DNA of 6,226 nt from NCBI GenBank assembly GCA_020047875.1, contig JAIFNE010000168.1:1-6226 (forward strand). The letters are read 5' to 3'. Shown here in pieces: positions 5,495-6,226 of the stretch. Origin of the DNA: Hydrogenophaga sp. (GTDB lineage: Bacteria > Pseudomonadota > Gammaproteobacteria > Burkholderiales > Burkholderiaceae_C). Positions within the stretch are counted from its first letter, which is position 1, and the number at the start of each line of letters is the position of its first letter. A program made the position numbers and the translations under genes. The notes beneath the pieces were generated by a model that was not told the origin of the DNA, ran no database searches, and saw nothing but the letters and a program-made list of their open reading frames with translations.

Positions 5495-6088
5495 ATGGCC
5501 CTGGGCCACTTGTCATCCATGGGCGACACGTTTGCCGAGATCGTCGGAACCAACCAACGTCAACGCTTGGTGTGGTTGTCGTTGCTGGCCATGCCATTGC
5601 TGTTCCCCATCGCGTTGCCCGGCATGGCCACAGCGGTGGGTGCGCTCTGCTTGCTGATTTCCTTCGGGCTGTGCTTTGGCCGGCTCGTTTCGTTGCCCGC
5701 CTGGCTGGCTCAGCGGCAACTCAATGAGCGTGTCCATGCGCTCATCACGAAGGTGGTCAGCCGGGTGGTACGCGTCATCGCTCGTGTTGGGCGGCCGCGC
5801 TTGTTGTTGCTGTCGCATCCGTCGGCCCGCGTGTTCAATGCGTTCATGCTGTCAGCTGCCGGCCTGTCCATGATGGTGCCGGTGCCCATCATCAGCTTTG
5901 ACAATGTTTTGCCTGCGTTGGCCATGATCCTGATCGCCTGGGGTCTGCGTCTGCGGGATGGCTTGATGTTGCTGGTTGGTCATCTGGTCGCGCTGGTGGC
6001 CGTGGCCTCGGTGGTGCTGCTCTGGTGGGGCGGTGCCCATCTGGCCACTGAACTGCTTGCATTCGCAGGCATGACCATCGGTCCCTGA
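5495..6088 (+). CDS. ExoD-family exopolysaccharide-synthesis-related membrane protein
   Basis: A 197-residue integral membrane protein resembling the ExoD family, named after a rhizobial gene affecting exopolysaccharide production; its biochemical function is not established. Family-like features: the N-terminal MGDTFAEIVG (9-18); hydrophobic spans around 25-39 and 43-62 split by 'ALPGMAT'; GRPRL (99-103); spans around 113-133, 139-152 and 157-177; FDNVLP (135-140); and the conserved 'GLRLRDG' turn (150-156). The same frame is open upstream to 5264, but the extra 77 residues are Ser/Arg-rich and do not look like the family, so ATG 5495 (weak GAG at 5487-5489) is preferred. ATG 5519 is a second possibility without a ribosome-binding site. 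The total length fits the roughly 200 residues usual for the family. It is divergent from the DUF3616 operon and appears to stand alone. No clear terminator follows it in the window. Confidence 0.85.
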   Translation: MALGHLSSMGDTFAEIVGTNQRQRLVWLSLLAMPLLFPIALPGMATAVGALCLLISFGLCFGRLVSLPAWLAQRQLNERVHALITKVVSRVVRVIARVGRPRLLLLSHPSARVFNAFMLSAAGLSMMVPVPIISFDNVLPALAMILIAWGLRLRDGLMLLVGHLVALVAVASVVLLWWGGAHLATELLAFAGMTIGP

Positions 6089-6110
6089 GCATGGGGGATT
6101 CTTTCCAAGC

Positions 6111-6135
6111 CGGGTGAGCGGGGCGGGTGAGCGGG
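6111..6135. repeat. 13-bp-period tandem duplication downstream of the ExoD-like gene
   Basis: The 12-mer cgggtgagcggg occurs at 6111-6122 and again at 6124-6135, one base apart, i.e. two copies at 13-base period. It lies in the 138-base tail 6089-6226, in which I see no supported gene or terminator. A shorter doublet, ggtccgt, follows at 6140-6146 and 6150-6156. Probably a local slippage duplication. Confidence 0.5.
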
Positions 6136-6226
6136 CCAGGGTCCGTAGCGGTCCGTTTCTGGTGCGCTTTGCGGGCCTGCGGTCGCCGAGCCGCGTTCAT
6201 TCGCTTGTTGGCCGCCCATCCCGCGT

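Noticed and set aside
5892..6219. Minus-strand open frames at the right edge
   Set aside because: They overlap the ExoD-like gene antisense and encode low-complexity Pro/Arg/Ala-rich products with no recognisable family.
1..6226. CRISPR array, tRNA, rRNA, insertion sequence or attachment site
   Set aside because: No regularly spaced repeats, cloverleaf-like segment, transposase motif or boundary repeat pair was seen in either strand.

Overview
The window looks like chromosomal DNA of a betaproteobacterium, most likely Burkholderiales/Comamonadaceae-like. The grounds are the H-NS-type protein, the diacylglycerol-kinase-like and metallophosphoesterase proteins with motif variants I associate with that order, and the GC-rich right-hand side. 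This is recognition from memory, not a database result. Two compositional zones are visible. Sampled lines left of about 2200 are near 50% GC, with many A/T-ending codons. Sampled lines on the right are about 60-80% GC.

Left zone (1-2215, plus strand), accessory in character. The window opens inside a SNF2-type helicase gene (1-873, 5' end missing). Its stop overlaps the start of a second gene (870-1724) whose C-terminal half is a DUF3883/NO VEIN-like domain with a PD-(D/E)XK-like residue pattern. A helicase directly coupled to a candidate nuclease resembles a phage-defence or restriction operon; the rest of it would lie left of the window. After a 79-bp gap comes an H-NS-family gene (1804-2171). 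It reads as a full 122-residue protein only if one base is added to a run of six A near its start. A strong stem-loop terminator (2194-2215) closes this zone.

Right zone (2237-5210, minus strand), core-like and GC-rich. Three overlapping genes are read leftward: a DUF3616 protein, a diacylglycerol-kinase-catalytic-domain lipid kinase, and a calcineurin-like metallophosphoesterase. The junctions are TGATG and ATGA, so this is probably one translationally coupled operon. The last gene appears to lose its frame near its 3' end: the expected C-terminal motif sits in another frame and ends at 2271 instead of 2237. The operon converges on the terminator shared with the H-NS gene.

Far right (5211-6226). 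A 284-bp divergent intergenic region carries short direct and inverted repeats. It is followed by a plus-strand ExoD-family membrane protein (probable start 5495, end 6088) and a 138-bp tail with a short tandem duplication and no gene I can support.

Most interesting points: the truncated helicase/DUF3883 pair as part of a possible defence system, the H-NS-like gene beside it with a homopolymer frame break, and the compositional boundary at the terminator. I saw no tRNA, rRNA, CRISPR array or insertion sequence.
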